A DNA stretch of 64,000 nt, taken from NCBI RefSeq assembly GCF_019049675.1, contig NZ_JAFMOW010000056.1, forward strand, positions 1-64,000. Reading direction: 5' to 3'. Made by a program: the position numbers and the translations under genes. The notes beneath the pieces are model-generated. The model searched no databases. It was not told where the DNA came from and worked only from the letters and a program-made list of their open reading frames with translations. Each line of letters opens with the position of its first letter. The stretch's first letter is position 1. Positions 9,406 through 21,260 of the stretch are shown here, piece after piece. The DNA is from Rahnella bonaserana (GTDB lineage Bacteria; Pseudomonadota; Gammaproteobacteria; Enterobacterales; Enterobacteriaceae).

Positions 9406-10914
9406 ATGGCGCAATCTCCCCTTCTGGCAGAACGGATCGCCCGTCTTGCTAACGCACTAGAACATGGCCTGTACGAGCGGCAGGATGCCATACGACTTTG
9501 CCTGCTGGCCGCGCTATGCGGTGAAAGCGTTTTCCTGCTCGGCCCGCCGGGTATTGCAAAAAGTCTGATTGCCCGCCGTCTGAAATTTGCCTTCCGTCAC
9601 GCCCGCGCGTTTGAATATCTTATGACGCGTTTTTCCACGCCGGAAGAAGTCTTTGGTCCGCTGTCGATTCAGGCCCTTAAAGATGAAGGCCGCTATCTGC
9701 GTCTGACCGAAGGTTATCTGCCGGAAGCTGAAATTGTCTTCCTTGATGAAATCTGGAAAGCAGGCCCTGCCATCCTTAATACACTCCTGACGGCCATCAA
9801 CGAACGTCGTTTCCGTAATGGCGAACGCGAAGATCCTATTCCGATGCGTCTTCTGGTCAGTGCATCTAACGAATTACCCGAAGCCGATGGCGGTCTGGAA
9901 GCGCTGTATGACCGTATGCTTATCCGTCTGTGGCTGGATAAAGTGCAGGATAAGCAAAATTTCCGCTCGCTGCTCACCAGCAGTAATAATGAAACCACGA
10001 ATCCGGTCGCAGAGTCTCTGAGTATCAGCGATGAAGAATATCAACAATGGCAGCCGGAAATCGACAAAGTTAATCTTTCAGACAGCTGCTTTGAACTGAT
10101 TTTCCAGTTGCGCCAGCGTCTTGATGCGCTGGATACCGCGCCCTATGTCTCCGATCGTCGCTGGAAAAAGGCCCTGCGCCTGTTACAAGCCTGCGCCTTC
10201 TTCAGCGGCAGAAATGCGATCACCCCGGTTGACCTGATCCTGCTTAAAGACTGCTTATGGCATGATCTGAACACTTATAACCTGCTGCAAACGCAGATCG
10301 AGCAGTTGATCACTGAACAGGCCTATCAGCAGCAAAACTTGCTGATGAAAATCCAGCAGCTCAATCAACAATGGATGCAGCATCAGCAGCAACAGAGCTC
10401 CCGGCAGTCAGTCAAACTCGGCAAAAAAGCGGGAATATTCAGCCGTAAGCCGCAATATTCGCTGCCGGACACGATGACCACCACCAGCCTGACTTTATTA
10501 CTGCAAACGCCTTTGCATCTGCATGATATTAAAGTCACACATCTGCTGTTTGAACGCGTTGTTCTGGAAGAGTGGCTTAATAAAGGCGGCGTCCTGAAAG
10601 CCAAACTGAATGGCATCGGCTTTGTACAGACCGTTGATTTGGAAATCGACGATAAACAGCAATTGCTGGTGCTGGATGTGAGTCGTCAGAGTACGCCGCT
10701 GACCTTGCCTGGGAATGAGCACATTGCCGTCCCCGATGAGATGAAAAATACGCTCAGTGATCTCACCGCAAAACTGGCACAGCAAAGGCATGAATTCGGC
10801 CAGCAGCAAAACTGCCTGTTTGTGCCGGCAGAATGGATGGCAAAAATAGAGGCCAGCCTGTTGCAGGTTTCTGAGCAGTTGCGTCATCAGCAACAGACGT
10901 TCAGCGGACACTGA
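9406..10914 (+). CDS. ravA: MoxR-family AAA+ ATPase RavA
   Basis: MoxR AAA+ ATPase that partners with the VWA protein ViaA and, in E. coli, binds the lysine decarboxylase LdcI and acts on respiratory complexes. 502 residues from the ATG at 9406, preferred to an in-frame ATG at 9385 because of its Shine-Dalgarno and homologue length. Walker A GPPGIAKS at residues 46-53, Walker B IVFLDE at 110-115, sensor-1 segment VSASNELPE near 155. A triple-helical region and a small beta domain (LARA-like) occupy the C-terminal part. viaA starts 2 bp after the stop. Confidence 0.95.
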   Translation: MAQSPLLAERIARLANALEHGLYERQDAIRLCLLAALCGESVFLLGPPGIAKSLIARRLKFAFRHARAFEYLMTRFSTPEEVFGPLSIQALKDEGRYLRLTEGYLPEAEIVFLDEIWKAGPAILNTLLTAINERRFRNGEREDPIPMRLLVSASNELPEADGGLEALYDRMLIRLWLDKVQDKQNFRSLLTSSNNETTNPVAESLSISDEEYQQWQPEIDKVNLSDSCFELIFQLRQRLDALDTAPYVSDRRWKKALRLLQACAFFSGRNAITPVDLILLKDCLWHDLNTYNLLQTQIEQLITEQAYQQQNLLMKIQQLNQQWMQHQQQQSSRQSVKLGKKAGIFSRKPQYSLPDTMTTTSLTLLLQTPLHLHDIKVTHLLFERVVLEEWLNKGGVLKAKLNGIGFVQTVDLEIDDKQQLLVLDVSRQSTPLTLPGNEHIAVPDEMKNTLSDLTAKLAQQRHEFGQQQNCLFVPAEWMAKIEASLLQVSEQLRHQQQTFSGH

Positions 10915-10916
10915 TT

Positions 10917-12386
10917 ATGTTCAGCCTGGAGTCTCTGGATCTTCTGCTGGCCATCAGCGAGGCTGAACTGATTGAGGAATCGATCATCGGTCTGCTGGCG
11001 GCCCCGGCAATGGCGGTTTTCTTCGAGAAATTCCCGCGTCTCAAACGGGCTCTGACCCAAGATCTTCCCGAATGGAAGATGCGCCTTCGCCAGAGGATCC
11101 ACGAAACCCCCGTTCCGGAAGATCTTGCGAAAGAATTCTATCTTTATCAGCATTGTCAGCAGACTGATGCGGTCACTTTTCAGTCGGAACTGCCTGCGCT
11201 TCTTGAGGAGCTGGTGCGACTCAGCTCCCCATTCACGACGGAAGCCCGCACGTTGCAGGAGAATCATGAAGCCTCCCGCACTGCCAAAACGGGCAACAGC
11301 TTCCAGACACTGTTCCTGCAACGCTGGCGCCTGAATCTGACCTTCCAGACGGTGAACGTTCATCAGCAATTGCTGGAGCAGGAGCAGGAACAGTTGCAGG
11401 AAGAACTGCTGCAACGCCTGGAACTCAGCAGTGAGCTCTCTCCTTTATTAGCAGAGAACGATACGGCGGCTGGGCGGCTCTGGGATATGAGTAAAGGGAA
11501 GCGTATGCGCGGCGATATTCAGTCGCTGGCACGTTTCGGGGCATTTCTGCAGCAACAACCTGAACTGATGCATCTGGCCGAACAACTGGGTCGCAGCCAG
11601 ACCGTCAAAACCAGCCCGCATGAAGATGCCAAAATGGAAACGCACCGGCTGATGGTGCGTGAGCCTGCAACGGTCCCGGAAGAAGTCAACGGTATCCATC
11701 AGAGCGATGATATTTTACGGCTGATGCCGACGGAACTGGTGACGCTGGGGCTGCCTGAACTGGAATACGAATTTTATCGCCGGTTGCTGGAAAAGCGGCT
11801 GATGACCTATCGTCTGCAAGGCGATGTCTGGCGCGAGAAAATCGTCAAACGGCCGGTGGTGTATCAGCAACAGGAACCGCAACCGCGCGGGCCGTTTGTA
11901 GTCTGCGTCGATACCTCGGGTTCTATGGGCGGTTTTAACGAACAATGTGCCAAAGCATTCTGTCTGGCATTACTCAAGATTGCTCTGGCGGATAACCGTC
12001 GCTGTTACATCATGTTGTTTGCCAGTGAAGTGATCCATTATGAACTGACGTCCAACGGCGGTCTGGATCAGGCCCTGCGCTTTCTGGGACAGCATTTCCG
12101 TGGCGGTACCGATCTGGCTGCCTGTCTGAATGCCACGCTGGATAAGCTGGCTTCACCACAATGGCACGATGCCGATGCCATTGTTATCTCCGATTTTATC
12201 GCCCAGCGCCTGCCTGATGAGGTGCAAAGAAAAGTCAGGGCGCTGCAAAAAGAAAAGCAGCATCGCTTCCATGCTCTGGCGATGTCACATTATGGCAAGC
12301 CGGGTATTCTGCGGATCTTCGATCACATCTGGCGCTTTGATACCGGGGTTAAAAGCCGTGTACAACGTCGCTGGCAGCGAAATTAA
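10917..12386 (+). CDS. viaA: VWA-domain protein ViaA, partner of RavA
   Basis: 489 residues. The N-terminal two thirds are helical and the C-terminal third is a von Willebrand A domain with a MIDAS motif DTSGS at residues 332-336 and a conserved GGTDLAACL segment (the MIDAS threonine). It stimulates RavA ATPase activity in E. coli. The ATG is 2 bp after the ravA stop, so the two are translated from one message. In E. coli the next gene is asnA on the opposite strand; here asnC follows after only 18 bp and in the same direction. Confidence 0.94.
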   Translation: MFSLESLDLLLAISEAELIEESIIGLLAAPAMAVFFEKFPRLKRALTQDLPEWKMRLRQRIHETPVPEDLAKEFYLYQHCQQTDAVTFQSELPALLEELVRLSSPFTTEARTLQENHEASRTAKTGNSFQTLFLQRWRLNLTFQTVNVHQQLLEQEQEQLQEELLQRLELSSELSPLLAENDTAAGRLWDMSKGKRMRGDIQSLARFGAFLQQQPELMHLAEQLGRSQTVKTSPHEDAKMETHRLMVREPATVPEEVNGIHQSDDILRLMPTELVTLGLPELEYEFYRRLLEKRLMTYRLQGDVWREKIVKRPVVYQQQEPQPRGPFVVCVDTSGSMGGFNEQCAKAFCLALLKIALADNRRCYIMLFASEVIHYELTSNGGLDQALRFLGQHFRGGTDLAACLNATLDKLASPQWHDADAIVISDFIAQRLPDEVQRKVRALQKEKQHRFHALAMSHYGKPGILRIFDHIWRFDTGVKSRVQRRWQRN

Positions 12387-12404
12387 GCCTACAGAGAAAG
12401 AACC

Positions 12405-12866
12405 ATGACTGAAATTTATCAGCTCGATGAGCTGGATCGCGGCATCCTGAATGCATTGATGGAAAACGCCCGCACACCCTATGCAGAACTGGCAAAAGTG
12501 TTTACGGTCAGTCCGGGAACCATCCATGTCCGCGTAGAGAAAATGAAGCAGGCGGGCATCATTACCGGCGCACATATCACCGTCAATCCCAAACAACTGG
12601 GTTATGACGTCTGTTGTTTTATCGGCATTATTTTAAAAAGCGCCAAAGATTATCCGTCAGCTCTGAAAAAGCTCGAAAGTATCGAAGAAGTGGTCGAAGC
12701 CTATTACACCACCGGGCATTACAGCATTTTTATTAAGATCATGTGCCGCTCGATTGATTCCCTTCAGCAGGTACTTATCAACAAGATCCAGACGATTGAC
12801 GAGATCCAGTCGACCGAGACGCTGATCTCCCTGCAGAACCCCATCACACGTACCATCCAGCCCTGA
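12405..12866 (+). CDS. asnC: Lrp/AsnC-family regulator AsnC
   Basis: 153 residues: N-terminal winged helix-turn-helix (about 8-60, with YAELAKVFTVSPGTIHVRVE) and a C-terminal RAM domain that binds amino acids. E. coli AsnC, with asparagine, controls the adjacent divergent asnA (asparagine synthetase A) and affects mioC transcription near oriC. Here asnA is missing from the locus, and asnC lies 18 bp after viaA, so it could be read from the ravA promoter. Downstream is a DnaA box, then mioC. Confidence 0.94.
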   Translation: MTEIYQLDELDRGILNALMENARTPYAELAKVFTVSPGTIHVRVEKMKQAGIITGAHITVNPKQLGYDVCCFIGIILKSAKDYPSALKKLESIEEVVEAYYTTGHYSIFIKIMCRSIDSLQQVLINKIQTIDEIQSTETLISLQNPITRTIQP

Positions 12867-12887
12867 GCACTGATTTCTATACCCCTA

Positions 12888-12896
12888 TTATCCACA
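12888..12896 (+). promoter_or_regulatory. DnaA box upstream of mioC
   Basis: Perfect consensus TTATCCACA between asnC and mioC. In E. coli a DnaA box at the mioC promoter lets DnaA repress transcription that would run into oriC. Confidence 0.88.
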
Positions 12897-12954
12897 GGTA
12901 GATCCCAGCTCATTCACAGCGTACAATAGCCTCCTTTTCCCGGGTGAGAGCATC

Positions 12955-13398
12955 ATGTCTGACATTACCCTGATCAGTGGCAGTACGCTTGGCAGTGCCG
13001 AATATGTAGCAGAACACGTGGCTGAGAAACTGGAAGAAGCCGGTTTTTCCACTCAGATGTTCCATGGACCTGAGCTGTATGAAGTTCCGCAGGAAGGCAT
13101 CTGGCTGATTGTGTGCTCGACACACGGTGCTGGTGAGTTGCCTGATAACCTGCAACCTTTTATGGAGCAGCTGGAAAATCAGCAACCTGATCTGTCAAAA
13201 GTACGCTTTGGCGCATTAGGTTTAGGCAGCAGTGAATATGACACCTTCTGTGGCGCGATCAGTTCTTTGGATCAAAAACTGACGTCATTAGGAGCAAAAC
13301 GGATCGGTGATCGTCTTGAGATCGACGTGACTCAACACGAAATTCCTGAGGATCCGGCCGAGGTTTGGGTGATCAACTGGATTAATTTGATCAAATAA
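12955..13398 (+). CDS. mioC: Flavodoxin-like protein MioC
   Basis: 147-residue FMN-binding flavodoxin. The phosphate loop SGSTLGSAEYVAE is at residues 7-19, the WLIVCSTHGAGELPDN isoalloxazine-contact loop near 50-65, and a C-terminal DVTQHEIPEDPAE segment is present. E. coli MioC supports biotin synthase activity. The gene points into oriC, the classic position from which its transcription can influence origin activity. Start chosen at the only suitable ATG. Confidence 0.95.
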   Translation: MSDITLISGSTLGSAEYVAEHVAEKLEEAGFSTQMFHGPELYEVPQEGIWLIVCSTHGAGELPDNLQPFMEQLENQQPDLSKVRFGALGLGSSEYDTFCGAISSLDQKLTSLGAKRIGDRLEIDVTQHEIPEDPAEVWVINWINLIK

Positions 13399-13420
13399 GT
13401 GTAAATTTCAGGCGATCAGA

Positions 13421-13690
13421 TGTGGATAACTATGCTTAAAAGCAGGGTAAAACCCGTAGTTATCCCTCTAACAACTCCTGTACGCTTTTCATGCTGTGCA
13501 TAACTCTCACTTCTGATCCCAGCTTATACTGTCCAGGATCACCGATCATTCACAGCATTCGATCCTTCTTAGCATACTGATCTTCATGAACAAAAAAGAC
13601 TTATGCACAGAGGATCGCGATCCTAATAGAAGTATTAATAAGAGATCTTTAAATAAAAAAGATCTTCTTTTAATTAGTGAAGATCCCCGG
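13421..13690 (+). other. oriC: Chromosomal replication origin oriC
   Basis: Lies between mioC and mnmG, reversed relative to the usual E. coli drawing. DnaA boxes by sequence: R4-type TGTGGATAA 13421-13429, R2-type TGTGCATAA 13495-13503, R3-type TCATTCACA 13546-13554 and R1-type TTATGCACA 13601-13609. A partial TTATCCCTC lies at 13460. Eleven GATC (Dam/SeqA) sites are spread over 13399-13720. The AT-rich unwinding element is at the mnmG side. R1 and R2 use TTATGCACA rather than TTATCCACA, which is still within the strong consensus TTATNCACA. Confidence 0.95.
13625..13690 (+). other. oriC duplex-unwinding element with GATC-led 13-mers
   Basis: On the minus strand this region gives 13-mer-like units beginning GATCT: GATCTTTTTTATT and GATCTCTTATTAA, plus a third GATC-led AT-rich unit. 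These correspond to the E. coli L, M and R 13-mers next to box R1, where DnaA-ATP opens the duplex. Confidence 0.85.
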
Positions 13691-13777
13691 GGACTTGTGG
13701 AAGCTCAAAACTTGAGTAGAATCCCTCCTCCCAACGCCATACAAAGAAAGTTCGCTTGAACGCCGAGGTGCAGTCGC

Positions 13778-15667
13778 ATGTTTTATCCGGATCAATTTGA
13801 CGTCATCATCATAGGTGGTGGTCATGCAGGTACTGAAGCCGCCATGGCTTCTGCCCGTATGGGACGTCAGACCTTATTATTAACCCACAATATCGACACG
13901 CTGGGACAGATGTCGTGTAACCCGGCAATTGGCGGGATCGGGAAAGGACATCTGGTAAAAGAAGTGGACGCACTGGGCGGACTGATGGCTACGGCTATCG
14001 ATCATGCGGGCATTCAGTTTAGGATACTAAACGCGAGCAAAGGCCCGGCCGTCAGAGCAACCCGTGCTCAGGCTGACCGCGTTTTGTATCGCCAGGCAGT
14101 ACGCACTGCACTGGAAAACCAGCCAAACCTGATGATCTTCCAGCAACCTGTTGAAGACCTGATCGTCGAAAACGATCGTGTAGTGGGTGCTGTGACTAAA
14201 ATGGGGCTGAAATTCCGCGCCAAATCGGTGGTGCTGACTGTCGGTACCTTCCTGGATGGGAAGATCCACATCGGTCTGGAGAACTACAGTGGCGGTCGTG
14301 CAGGGGATCCTCCTGCGATCTCCTTGTCCCAGCGCCTGCGTGAATTACCTTTACGCGTTAACCGTCTTAAAACCGGTACACCTCCGCGTATCGATGCCCG
14401 CTCCATTGATTTCAGCGTGCTGGCACAACAACACGGTGATACTCCCGCGCCGGTATTCTCATTCATGGGCAACGTGTCGCAACATCCGCGCCAGATCCCG
14501 TGTTACATGACCTATACCAACGAAAAAACCCATGACGTGATCCGTAATAACCTGGATCGCAGCCCGATGTATGCCGGGATCATCGAAGGGATCGGCCCGC
14601 GTTACTGCCCGTCGATCGAAGATAAAGTCATGCGTTTTGCTGATCGCAATTCTCATCAGATCTTCCTTGAACCGGAAGGCCTGACCAGCAATGAAGTTTA
14701 TCCGAACGGAATTTCCACCAGCCTGCCATTCGATGTGCAGATGCAAATCGTCCGGTCTATGCAGGGGATGGAAAATGCCGTCATCGTTCGTCCGGGTTAC
14801 GCGATCGAATACGATTTCTTCGATCCGCGTGATTTGAAACCGACGCTGGAAAGCAAATTTATCGCCGGTCTGTTCTTTGCCGGGCAAATCAACGGCACCA
14901 CCGGTTACGAAGAAGCCGCTGCACAGGGCCTGCTGGCGGGCATGAACGCTGCCCGTTTTGCTACTGAGCAGGAAGGCTGGGCACCGCGTCGCGATCAGGC
15001 TTATCTTGGTGTGTTGGTTGATGACTTGTGTACGCTGGGCACCAAAGAACCGTACCGCATGTTTACATCACGTGCTGAGTACCGCCTGATGCTCCGTGAA
15101 GATAATGCCGATTTACGTCTGACTGAAAAAGGCCGTGAATTAGGTCTGGTTGATGATGCACGCTGGGCACGCTTCAACGAAAAACTGGAAATGATCGAAC
15201 AGGAACGTCAGCGCCTGCGTGGTATCTGGGTGAACCCGCACCATGCACAGGTTGAAGAAATTAACGCGCATCTTTCTGCTCCGCTTTCTAAAGAAGCCAG
15301 TGCGGAAGAGTTACTGCGTCGTCCTGAAATGACCTATGAGCTGATCACCCGTCTTTCCCCGTTCGCGCCTTCAGTTCCTGATGTACAGGCGGCGGAACAG
15401 GTTGAAATTCAGATCAAATATGAAGGCTATATTGCCCGTCAGCAGGAAGAGATAGAAAAACAGCAGCGTAACGAAAACACCGTGCTGCCGGTTGATCTTG
15501 ATTACCGCCAGGTGAATGGTCTTTCAAATGAAGTGATCGCCAAGCTTAACGATCACAAGCCGACTTCCATTGGTCAGGCATCGCGGATCTCTGGAATTAC
15601 GCCGGCGGCCATCTCGATTTTGCTGATCTGGCTTAAAAAACAAGGCTTACTGCGCCGAAGCGCATAA
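13778..15667 (+). CDS. mnmG: tRNA uridine-5-carboxymethylaminomethyl modification enzyme MnmG (GidA)
   Basis: FAD- and NADH-dependent half of the MnmE-MnmG complex that places the cmnm5 group on wobble U34 of several tRNAs. 629 residues as in E. coli. The FAD dinucleotide motif [10 protein letters not shown] is at about 13-22, followed by conserved [13 protein letters not shown] and KTGTPPRI segments and a C-terminal helical tRNA/MnmE-binding domain. It is read away from oriC. A stem-loop follows the stop, then rsmG. Its partner gene mnmE is at 42922-44286. Confidence 0.97.
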   Translation: MFYPDQFDVIIIGGGHAGTEAAMASARMGRQTLLLTHNIDTLGQMSCNPAIGGIGKGHLVKEVDALGGLMATAIDHAGIQFRILNASKGPAVRATRAQADRVLYRQAVRTALENQPNLMIFQQPVEDLIVENDRVVGAVTKMGLKFRAKSVVLTVGTFLDGKIHIGLENYSGGRAGDPPAISLSQRLRELPLRVNRLKTGTPPRIDARSIDFSVLAQQHGDTPAPVFSFMGNVSQHPRQIPCYMTYTNEKTHDVIRNNLDRSPMYAGIIEGIGPRYCPSIEDKVMRFADRNSHQIFLEPEGLTSNEVYPNGISTSLPFDVQMQIVRSMQGMENAVIVRPGYAIEYDFFDPRDLKPTLESKFIAGLFFAGQINGTTGYEEAAAQGLLAGMNAARFATEQEGWAPRRDQAYLGVLVDDLCTLGTKEPYRMFTSRAEYRLMLREDNADLRLTEKGRELGLVDDARWARFNEKLEMIEQERQRLRGIWVNPHHAQVEEINAHLSAPLSKEASAEELLRRPEMTYELITRLSPFAPSVPDVQAAEQVEIQIKYEGYIARQQEEIEKQQRNENTVLPVDLDYRQVNGLSNEVIAKLNDHKPTSIGQASRISGITPAAISILLIWLKKQGLLRRSA

Positions 15668-15680
15668 ATCACATCTCTTA

Positions 15681-15711
15681 TGACCGCCCTTTGTCGCCAA
15701 AGCGGCGGTCA
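15681..15711 (+). terminator. Hairpin after mnmG, possible weak terminator
   Basis: Stem TGACCGCC / GGCGGTCA (8 bp) with a 15-base loop that can pair further, followed by a broken T-rich run (GTTCTTACTTTT). It may attenuate mnmG transcription into rsmG. Confidence 0.5.
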
Positions 15712-15797
15712 GTTCTTACTTTTCCCATCTTTCTGAGTGTTTTATCATTTCTCTACCGGGCTGTTCCCGGAATATCGACTCTGTCTGAGGATTCACT

Positions 15798-16418
15798 GTG
15801 CAAAAGAAACTGGACTCGCTGCTTGCTGCGGCAGGAATAGCGTTACCCGATCAGCAAAAACAGCAACTGATTGGCTATGTTGAACTGCTGCATAAGTGGA
15901 ACAAGGCCTACAACCTGACATCAGTTCGTGACCCGATGCAGATGCTGGTGCGTCACATCATGGACAGCATCGTTGTGAATGAACACCTGCAAGGCAGTCG
16001 TTTCATTGATGTCGGGACCGGCCCAGGTCTGCCAGGCGTTCCTCTCGCCATTGTGCGGCCTGATTCACATTTCACGCTGCTGGACAGCCTGGGTAAGCGC
16101 GTACGCTTCCTGCGTCAGGTTCAGCATGAACTGGGGCTGAAAAATATCGAACCGGTACAAAGCCGGGTGGAAGAGTTTGAGCCAGAGCCGCCGTTTGATG
16201 GGGTGATCAGCCGTGCTTTTGCTTCTTTGCAGGATATGCTCTCCTGGTGTCATCACCTGCCGCAGAAAGGGCAGGGGCGTTTTTACGCCTTAAAAGGAGT
16301 CAGTCCTGATGATGAGCTGGCTGCATTGCCGGAAGGTATCACTCTGGAATCTGTCATAAAATTGCAGGTACCAGAACTTGACGGAGAACGTCATCTCGTC
16401 ATTCTTCGCTCTAACTAA
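15798..16418 (+). CDS. rsmG: 16S rRNA m7G527 methyltransferase RsmG (GidB)
   Basis: Methylates N7 of G527 in the 530 loop of 16S rRNA; its loss gives low-level streptomycin resistance in E. coli. 206 residues from a GTG start at 15798, which gives the standard family N-terminus. SAM-binding motif [14 protein letters not shown] at about residues 74-87. Conserved ISRAFASL region near residue 140. Followed by a strong terminator at 16491-16522. Confidence 0.96.
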   Translation: MQKKLDSLLAAAGIALPDQQKQQLIGYVELLHKWNKAYNLTSVRDPMQMLVRHIMDSIVVNEHLQGSRFIDVGTGPGLPGVPLAIVRPDSHFTLLDSLGKRVRFLRQVQHELGLKNIEPVQSRVEEFEPEPPFDGVISRAFASLQDMLSWCHHLPQKGQGRFYALKGVSPDDELAALPEGITLESVIKLQVPELDGERHLVILRSN

Positions 16419-16490
16419 AGTTGCGTTTTATCAAATAATATTTAAAAAATGCCTGTGTTAACACAGTTAAAATGAGCAGGCTAATTATAT

Positions 16491-16522
16491 AGCGGTGGCA
16501 ATCCCACTATCACCGCTTTTTT
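16491..16522 (+). terminator. Rho-independent terminator after rsmG
   Basis: AGCGGTG / CACCGCT stem directly followed by TTTTTT. It separates rsmG from the atp operon. Confidence 0.88.
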
Positions 16523-17067
16523 ACAGACTGATAGCATTTCAGAGATGTTTTTATTTTAATCCGGACTGTAATAGTCACTTTTGAAATTGAACGTTCATCA
16601 ACCGGTGGATATTCAAGTTGTAATGAAAATGTTGTTATTTGTTGGGTTGTTGTGTCAATAAGTCGTGGTTATTTTTAAATAAGTTTGTTTAACGAACAGT
16701 GTTTTATTAACAAATTGATTTATAAAGGTTTTAAAAGGCCTGATTAGCTAAAGACATTCAAACTATGCAGGGTATATAAAGTGTCCTGAGTTAATTATGT
16801 GATCCAGTGCACGCTTCTTTGTCGGGTGATGAAATAACCGTATCAAACCAAAAAGGGCAAATTCAGCTATAGTTTGGTTGTCAAAATAGTCGTGAAGGGG
16901 AAAATTTAAATAATTGTTCACCTTTTCGCTACTTATCCATTGAATTCGTCCCTGTGCCCCGTATAATTTGCTCGGTTTTTGCTGCTTGACTCAAAACAGT
17001 AAAGGCAGTGATATACGGCATTCAGTCTACCTCCAGCTAGGTACTTGATACGGAGAGAACAAACGTC
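16523..17067 (+). other. AT-rich region upstream of the atp operon
   Basis: About 545 bp between the rsmG terminator and atpI, strongly AT-rich up to about 16800 and without a supportable gene. It carries the atp promoter(s) near its right end and a long 5' leader. No further conserved element is recognised. Confidence 0.6.
16940..16967 (+). promoter_or_regulatory. Main atp operon promoter
   Basis: -35 TTGAAT at 16940-16945, a 16 bp spacer and a perfect -10 TATAAT at 16962-16967, about 100 bp before atpI. A second candidate lies downstream: TTGACT at 16986-16991 with TGATAT at 17009-17014 (17 bp spacer). Confidence 0.78.
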
Positions 17068-17466
17068 ATGTCTGTATCCGGTATTTTACACAGTACAAAT
17101 AGTGTGAAGGTTGCCAGAAAGCTGTTGATACTGCAGTTATTGACCTTTGTTCTGCTCAGTGCAGTATTTGGTTTTAAAAGCCTGGAATGGACCACATCGG
17201 CTCTTATGGGTGGGTTGGCCGCCTGGGTGCCAAATGTACTGTTCATGCTGTTTGCATGGCGCCATCAGGCGCAAACAACGGTCTCTGGACGGGTTGCCTG
17301 GTCCTTTGCTATCGGAGAAGCGCTGAAGGTGCTGGTTACGGTGATCTTAATGGTTATCGCACTTGGCCTGTTTAAGGCGGCATTTGCTCCGTTGGGGTTG
17401 GCCTATTTATCGGTGTTGATGACTCAGATTTTGGCACCGGCCGTCATTAACAGTTACCGTACTTAA
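17068..17466 (+). CDS. atpI: ATP synthase accessory protein AtpI
   Basis: Small membrane protein (132 residues, about 4 transmembrane segments) that leads the atp operon and is thought to help assemble the c ring and supply Mg2+. Conserved LGGLAAWVPN-like segment (here MGGLAAWVPNVLFMLFAWRH, residues 47-66) and a C-terminal LAPAVINSYR. atpB begins 22 bp downstream. Non-essential for catalysis in E. coli. Confidence 0.93.
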   Translation: MSVSGILHSTNSVKVARKLLILQLLTFVLLSAVFGFKSLEWTTSALMGGLAAWVPNVLFMLFAWRHQAQTTVSGRVAWSFAIGEALKVLVTVILMVIALGLFKAAFAPLGLAYLSVLMTQILAPAVINSYRT

Positions 17467-17473
17467 CTACTAA

Positions 17474-18271
<798 letters not shown>

Positions 18272-18291
18272 TTTTCTTTCAACACTACTGC

Positions 18292-18607
<316 letters not shown>

Positions 18608-18625
18608 TGAAAGAGGCATTGTGCT

Positions 18626-19096
18626 GTGAATCTTAACGCAACAATCCTCGGCCAGGCTATCGCGTTCGTCCTGTTTGTCTGGTTCTGCATGAAGTACGTA
18701 TGGCCGCCAATTATGGCTGCCATCGAAAAACGTCAGAAAGAGATTTCTGAAGGTTTATCTTCCGCAGAACGTGCAAAAAAAGAGCTGGACTTAGCGCAAG
18801 CCGATGCGACCGACCAACTGAAGAAAGCCAAAGCTGAAGCTCAGGTAATCATCGATCAGGCGAACAAGCGTAAAGCTCAAATCGTCGACGAAGCAAAAGC
18901 TGAAGCCGAGCAGGAACGTAACAAGATCGTGACGCAAGCCAAGGCAGAGATCGACGCCGAACGCCAACGCGCCCGTGAAGAGTTGCGTAAGCAAGTCGGA
19001 ATTTTGGCCATTGCTGGCGCCGAGAAGATCATCGAACGTTCCGTGGATGAAGCTGCTAACAGCGACATCGTTGATAAACTGGTCGCTGAACTGTAA
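18626..19096 (+). CDS. atpF: ATP synthase Fo subunit b
   Basis: Peripheral-stalk subunit, 156 residues, one N-terminal membrane helix then a long charged, alanine-rich coiled coil (about 30-140) that dimerises and holds F1 through delta. The start is GTG at 18626, as in E. coli atpF. 14 bp before atpH. Confidence 0.96.
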   Translation: MNLNATILGQAIAFVLFVWFCMKYVWPPIMAAIEKRQKEISEGLSSAERAKKELDLAQADATDQLKKAKAEAQVIIDQANKRKAQIVDEAKAEAEQERNKIVTQAKAEIDAERQRAREELRKQVGILAIAGAEKIIERSVDEAANSDIVDKLVAEL

Positions 19097-19110
19097 GGAG
19101 GGAGGGGCTG

Positions 19111-19644
19111 ATGTCTGAATTTGTAACTGTAGCTCGCCCCTACGCCAAAGCAGCTTTTGACTTTGCCGTTGAGCACCAAAGCTTAGACCGCTGGCAGTCC
19201 ATGCTAGCGTTCACGGCTGAAGTCACGCGCAATGAACAAATTGAAGAACTGCTTTCCGGTGCTAGCGCGCCTGAAACTTTGTCTAAAACGTTTATTGCCG
19301 TATGTGGTGACGAACTCGACGACGCAGGCCAAAACCTGATTAAGGTAATGGCTGAAAATGGACGTTTACGCGTTCTTCCGCAAGTGCTGGAGCAGTTCAT
19401 CGAACTGCGCGCCTCTCTTGAGGCTGTTGCTGAAGTTGAAGTGACTTCAGCAAATCCGCTTTCGGAAGAACAGCAGGCAAAAATTGCTGCTGCGATGGAA
19501 AAACGTCTGTCTCGCAAAGTTAAGCTGAATTGCAAAATTGACAAGTCTGTTCTTGCCGGTGTCGTAATCCGTGCAGGTGATATGGTGATTGATGGCAGCG
19601 TTCGCAGTCGTCTGGAACGCCTGGCAGACGTCTTGCAGTCTTAA
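19111..19644 (+). CDS. atpH: ATP synthase F1 subunit delta
   Basis: 177 residues, links the b2 stalk to the top of the alpha3beta3 head. Conserved N-terminal [13 protein letters not shown] (7-19) and C-terminal [20 protein letters not shown] region. GGAGGG ribosome-binding site just upstream; 12 bp before atpA. Confidence 0.96.
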   Translation: MSEFVTVARPYAKAAFDFAVEHQSLDRWQSMLAFTAEVTRNEQIEELLSGASAPETLSKTFIAVCGDELDDAGQNLIKVMAENGRLRVLPQVLEQFIELRASLEAVAEVEVTSANPLSEEQQAKIAAAMEKRLSRKVKLNCKIDKSVLAGVVIRAGDMVIDGSVRSRLERLADVLQS

Positions 19645-19656
19645 GGGGACTGGAGC

Positions 19657-21198
19657 ATGCAACTGAATTCCACCGAAATCAGCGAACTGATCAAGCAGCG
19701 CATTGCTCAGTTCAATGTGGTGAGCGAAGCTCACAATGAAGGTACTATCGTTTCCGTCAGTGACGGGATCATCCGCGTGCACGGCTTAGCCGATGTCATG
19801 CAAGGCGAAATGATTGCGCTGCCGGGTAACCGCTACGCTATCGCCCTGAACCTGGAGCGCGACTCTGTAGGTGCCGTTGTAATGGGCCCTTACGCTGACC
19901 TCGCCGAAGGTATGAAAGTAAAATGTACTGGTCGTATCCTGGAAGTTCCTGTTGGCCGTGGCCTGTTAGGTCGCGTTGTTAACACCCTGGGTGCACCAAT
20001 TGACGGTAAAGGTCCGGTAGAGCATGACGGCTTCTCAGCTGTTGAAGCGATCGCACCTGGCGTTATCGAACGTCAGTCCGTAGATGAACCTGTGCAGACA
20101 GGTTATAAGTCCGTTGATGCCATGATCCCAATCGGTCGTGGTCAGCGTGAACTGGTCATCGGCGACCGTCAAACCGGTAAAACAGCTCTGGCGATCGATG
20201 CGATCATCAACCAGCGCGATTCCGGCATCAAATGTATCTATGTGGCTATCGGCCAGAAAGCGTCCACCATTTCTAACGTGGTTCGTAAACTGGAAGAACA
20301 CGGCGCACTGGCAAACACCATCGTTGTTGTTGCAACTGCATCAGAATCTGCTGCACTGCAATACCTGGCGCCGTACTCCGGTTGCGCAATGGGTGAATAC
20401 TTCCGTGACCGCGGTGAAGACGCACTGATCGTTTATGATGACCTGTCTAAACAGGCTGTTGCTTACCGTCAGATTTCCCTGCTGCTTCGTCGTCCACCAG
20501 GTCGTGAAGCTTACCCAGGCGACGTTTTCTATCTCCACTCCCGTCTGCTGGAACGTGCTGCGCGTGTTAACGCCGAGTATGTTGAAGCATTCACCAAGGG
20601 TGAAGTGAAAGGCAAAACCGGTTCCCTGACTGCGCTTCCAATTATCGAAACGCAAGCGGGTGACGTTTCCGCGTTCGTTCCGACCAACGTAATCTCGATT
20701 ACCGATGGTCAGATCTTCCTGGAATCAAACCTGTTCAACGCCGGTATTCGTCCTGCGGTTAACCCGGGTATTTCGGTATCCCGTGTTGGTGGTGCTGCTC
20801 AGACTAAGATCATGAAGAAACTGTCCGGTGGTATTCGTACCGCTCTGGCACAGTATCGTGAGCTGGCTGCGTTCTCGCAGTTCGCCTCAGATCTGGACGA
20901 AGCAACGCGTAAACAGCTGAACCATGGTCAGAAAGTGACCGAGCTGCTGAAACAGAAACAATACGCTCCGATGTCAATCGTTGCGCAGTCTCTGATCATC
21001 TTCGCAGCAGAACGTGGTTATCTGGAAGACGTTGAATTGTCTAAAGTCGGTAGCTTCGAAGCGGCACTGTTGGCTTACGCCGACCGTGAGCACGGCGAGC
21101 TTCTGCAGCAAATCAACCAAACTGGTGCGTATAACGATGAGATCGAGGGTAAATTCAAAAATATCCTCGATACCTTCAAAGCAACCCAGTCCTGGTAA
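19657..21198 (+). CDS. atpA: ATP synthase F1 subunit alpha
   Basis: Non-catalytic nucleotide-binding subunit, 513 residues as in E. coli. Walker [10 protein letters not shown] at 169-177, Walker [12 protein letters not shown], arginine finger in the conserved [14 protein letters not shown] segment (about 366-379). Beta-barrel N-terminus, C-terminal helical bundle. Separated from atpG by a 62 bp gap with a hairpin. Confidence 0.98.
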   Translation: MQLNSTEISELIKQRIAQFNVVSEAHNEGTIVSVSDGIIRVHGLADVMQGEMIALPGNRYAIALNLERDSVGAVVMGPYADLAEGMKVKCTGRILEVPVGRGLLGRVVNTLGAPIDGKGPVEHDGFSAVEAIAPGVIERQSVDEPVQTGYKSVDAMIPIGRGQRELVIGDRQTGKTALAIDAIINQRDSGIKCIYVAIGQKASTISNVVRKLEEHGALANTIVVVATASESAALQYLAPYSGCAMGEYFRDRGEDALIVYDDLSKQAVAYRQISLLLRRPPGREAYPGDVFYLHSRLLERAARVNAEYVEAFTKGEVKGKTGSLTALPIIETQAGDVSAFVPTNVISITDGQIFLESNLFNAGIRPAVNPGISVSRVGGAAQTKIMKKLSGGIRTALAQYRELAAFSQFASDLDEATRKQLNHGQKVTELLKQKQYAPMSIVAQSLIIFAAERGYLEDVELSKVGSFEAALLAYADREHGELLQQINQTGAYNDEIEGKFKNILDTFKATQSW

Positions 21199-21202
21199 CA
21201 CT

Positions 21203-21240
21203 AAACGGTCCTGCTGGTATTAAAACCCGGCAGGCCGTTT
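21203..21240 (+). other. Intercistronic hairpin between atpA and atpG
   Basis: Stem AAACGG...CCTGC / GCAGG...CCGTTT with a small internal loop, directly after the atpA stop. There is no U-run. In E. coli intercistronic structure here lowers atpG translation relative to atpA and atpD, fitting the 3:3:1 stoichiometry (role here is inference). Confidence 0.65.
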
Positions 21241-21260
21241 GGTCTTGAGGAGAAGCAGAG

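Noticed and set aside
12387-12404. Hidden asnA remnant between viaA and asnC
   Set aside because: Only 18 bp separate the two genes; there is no room for a remnant.
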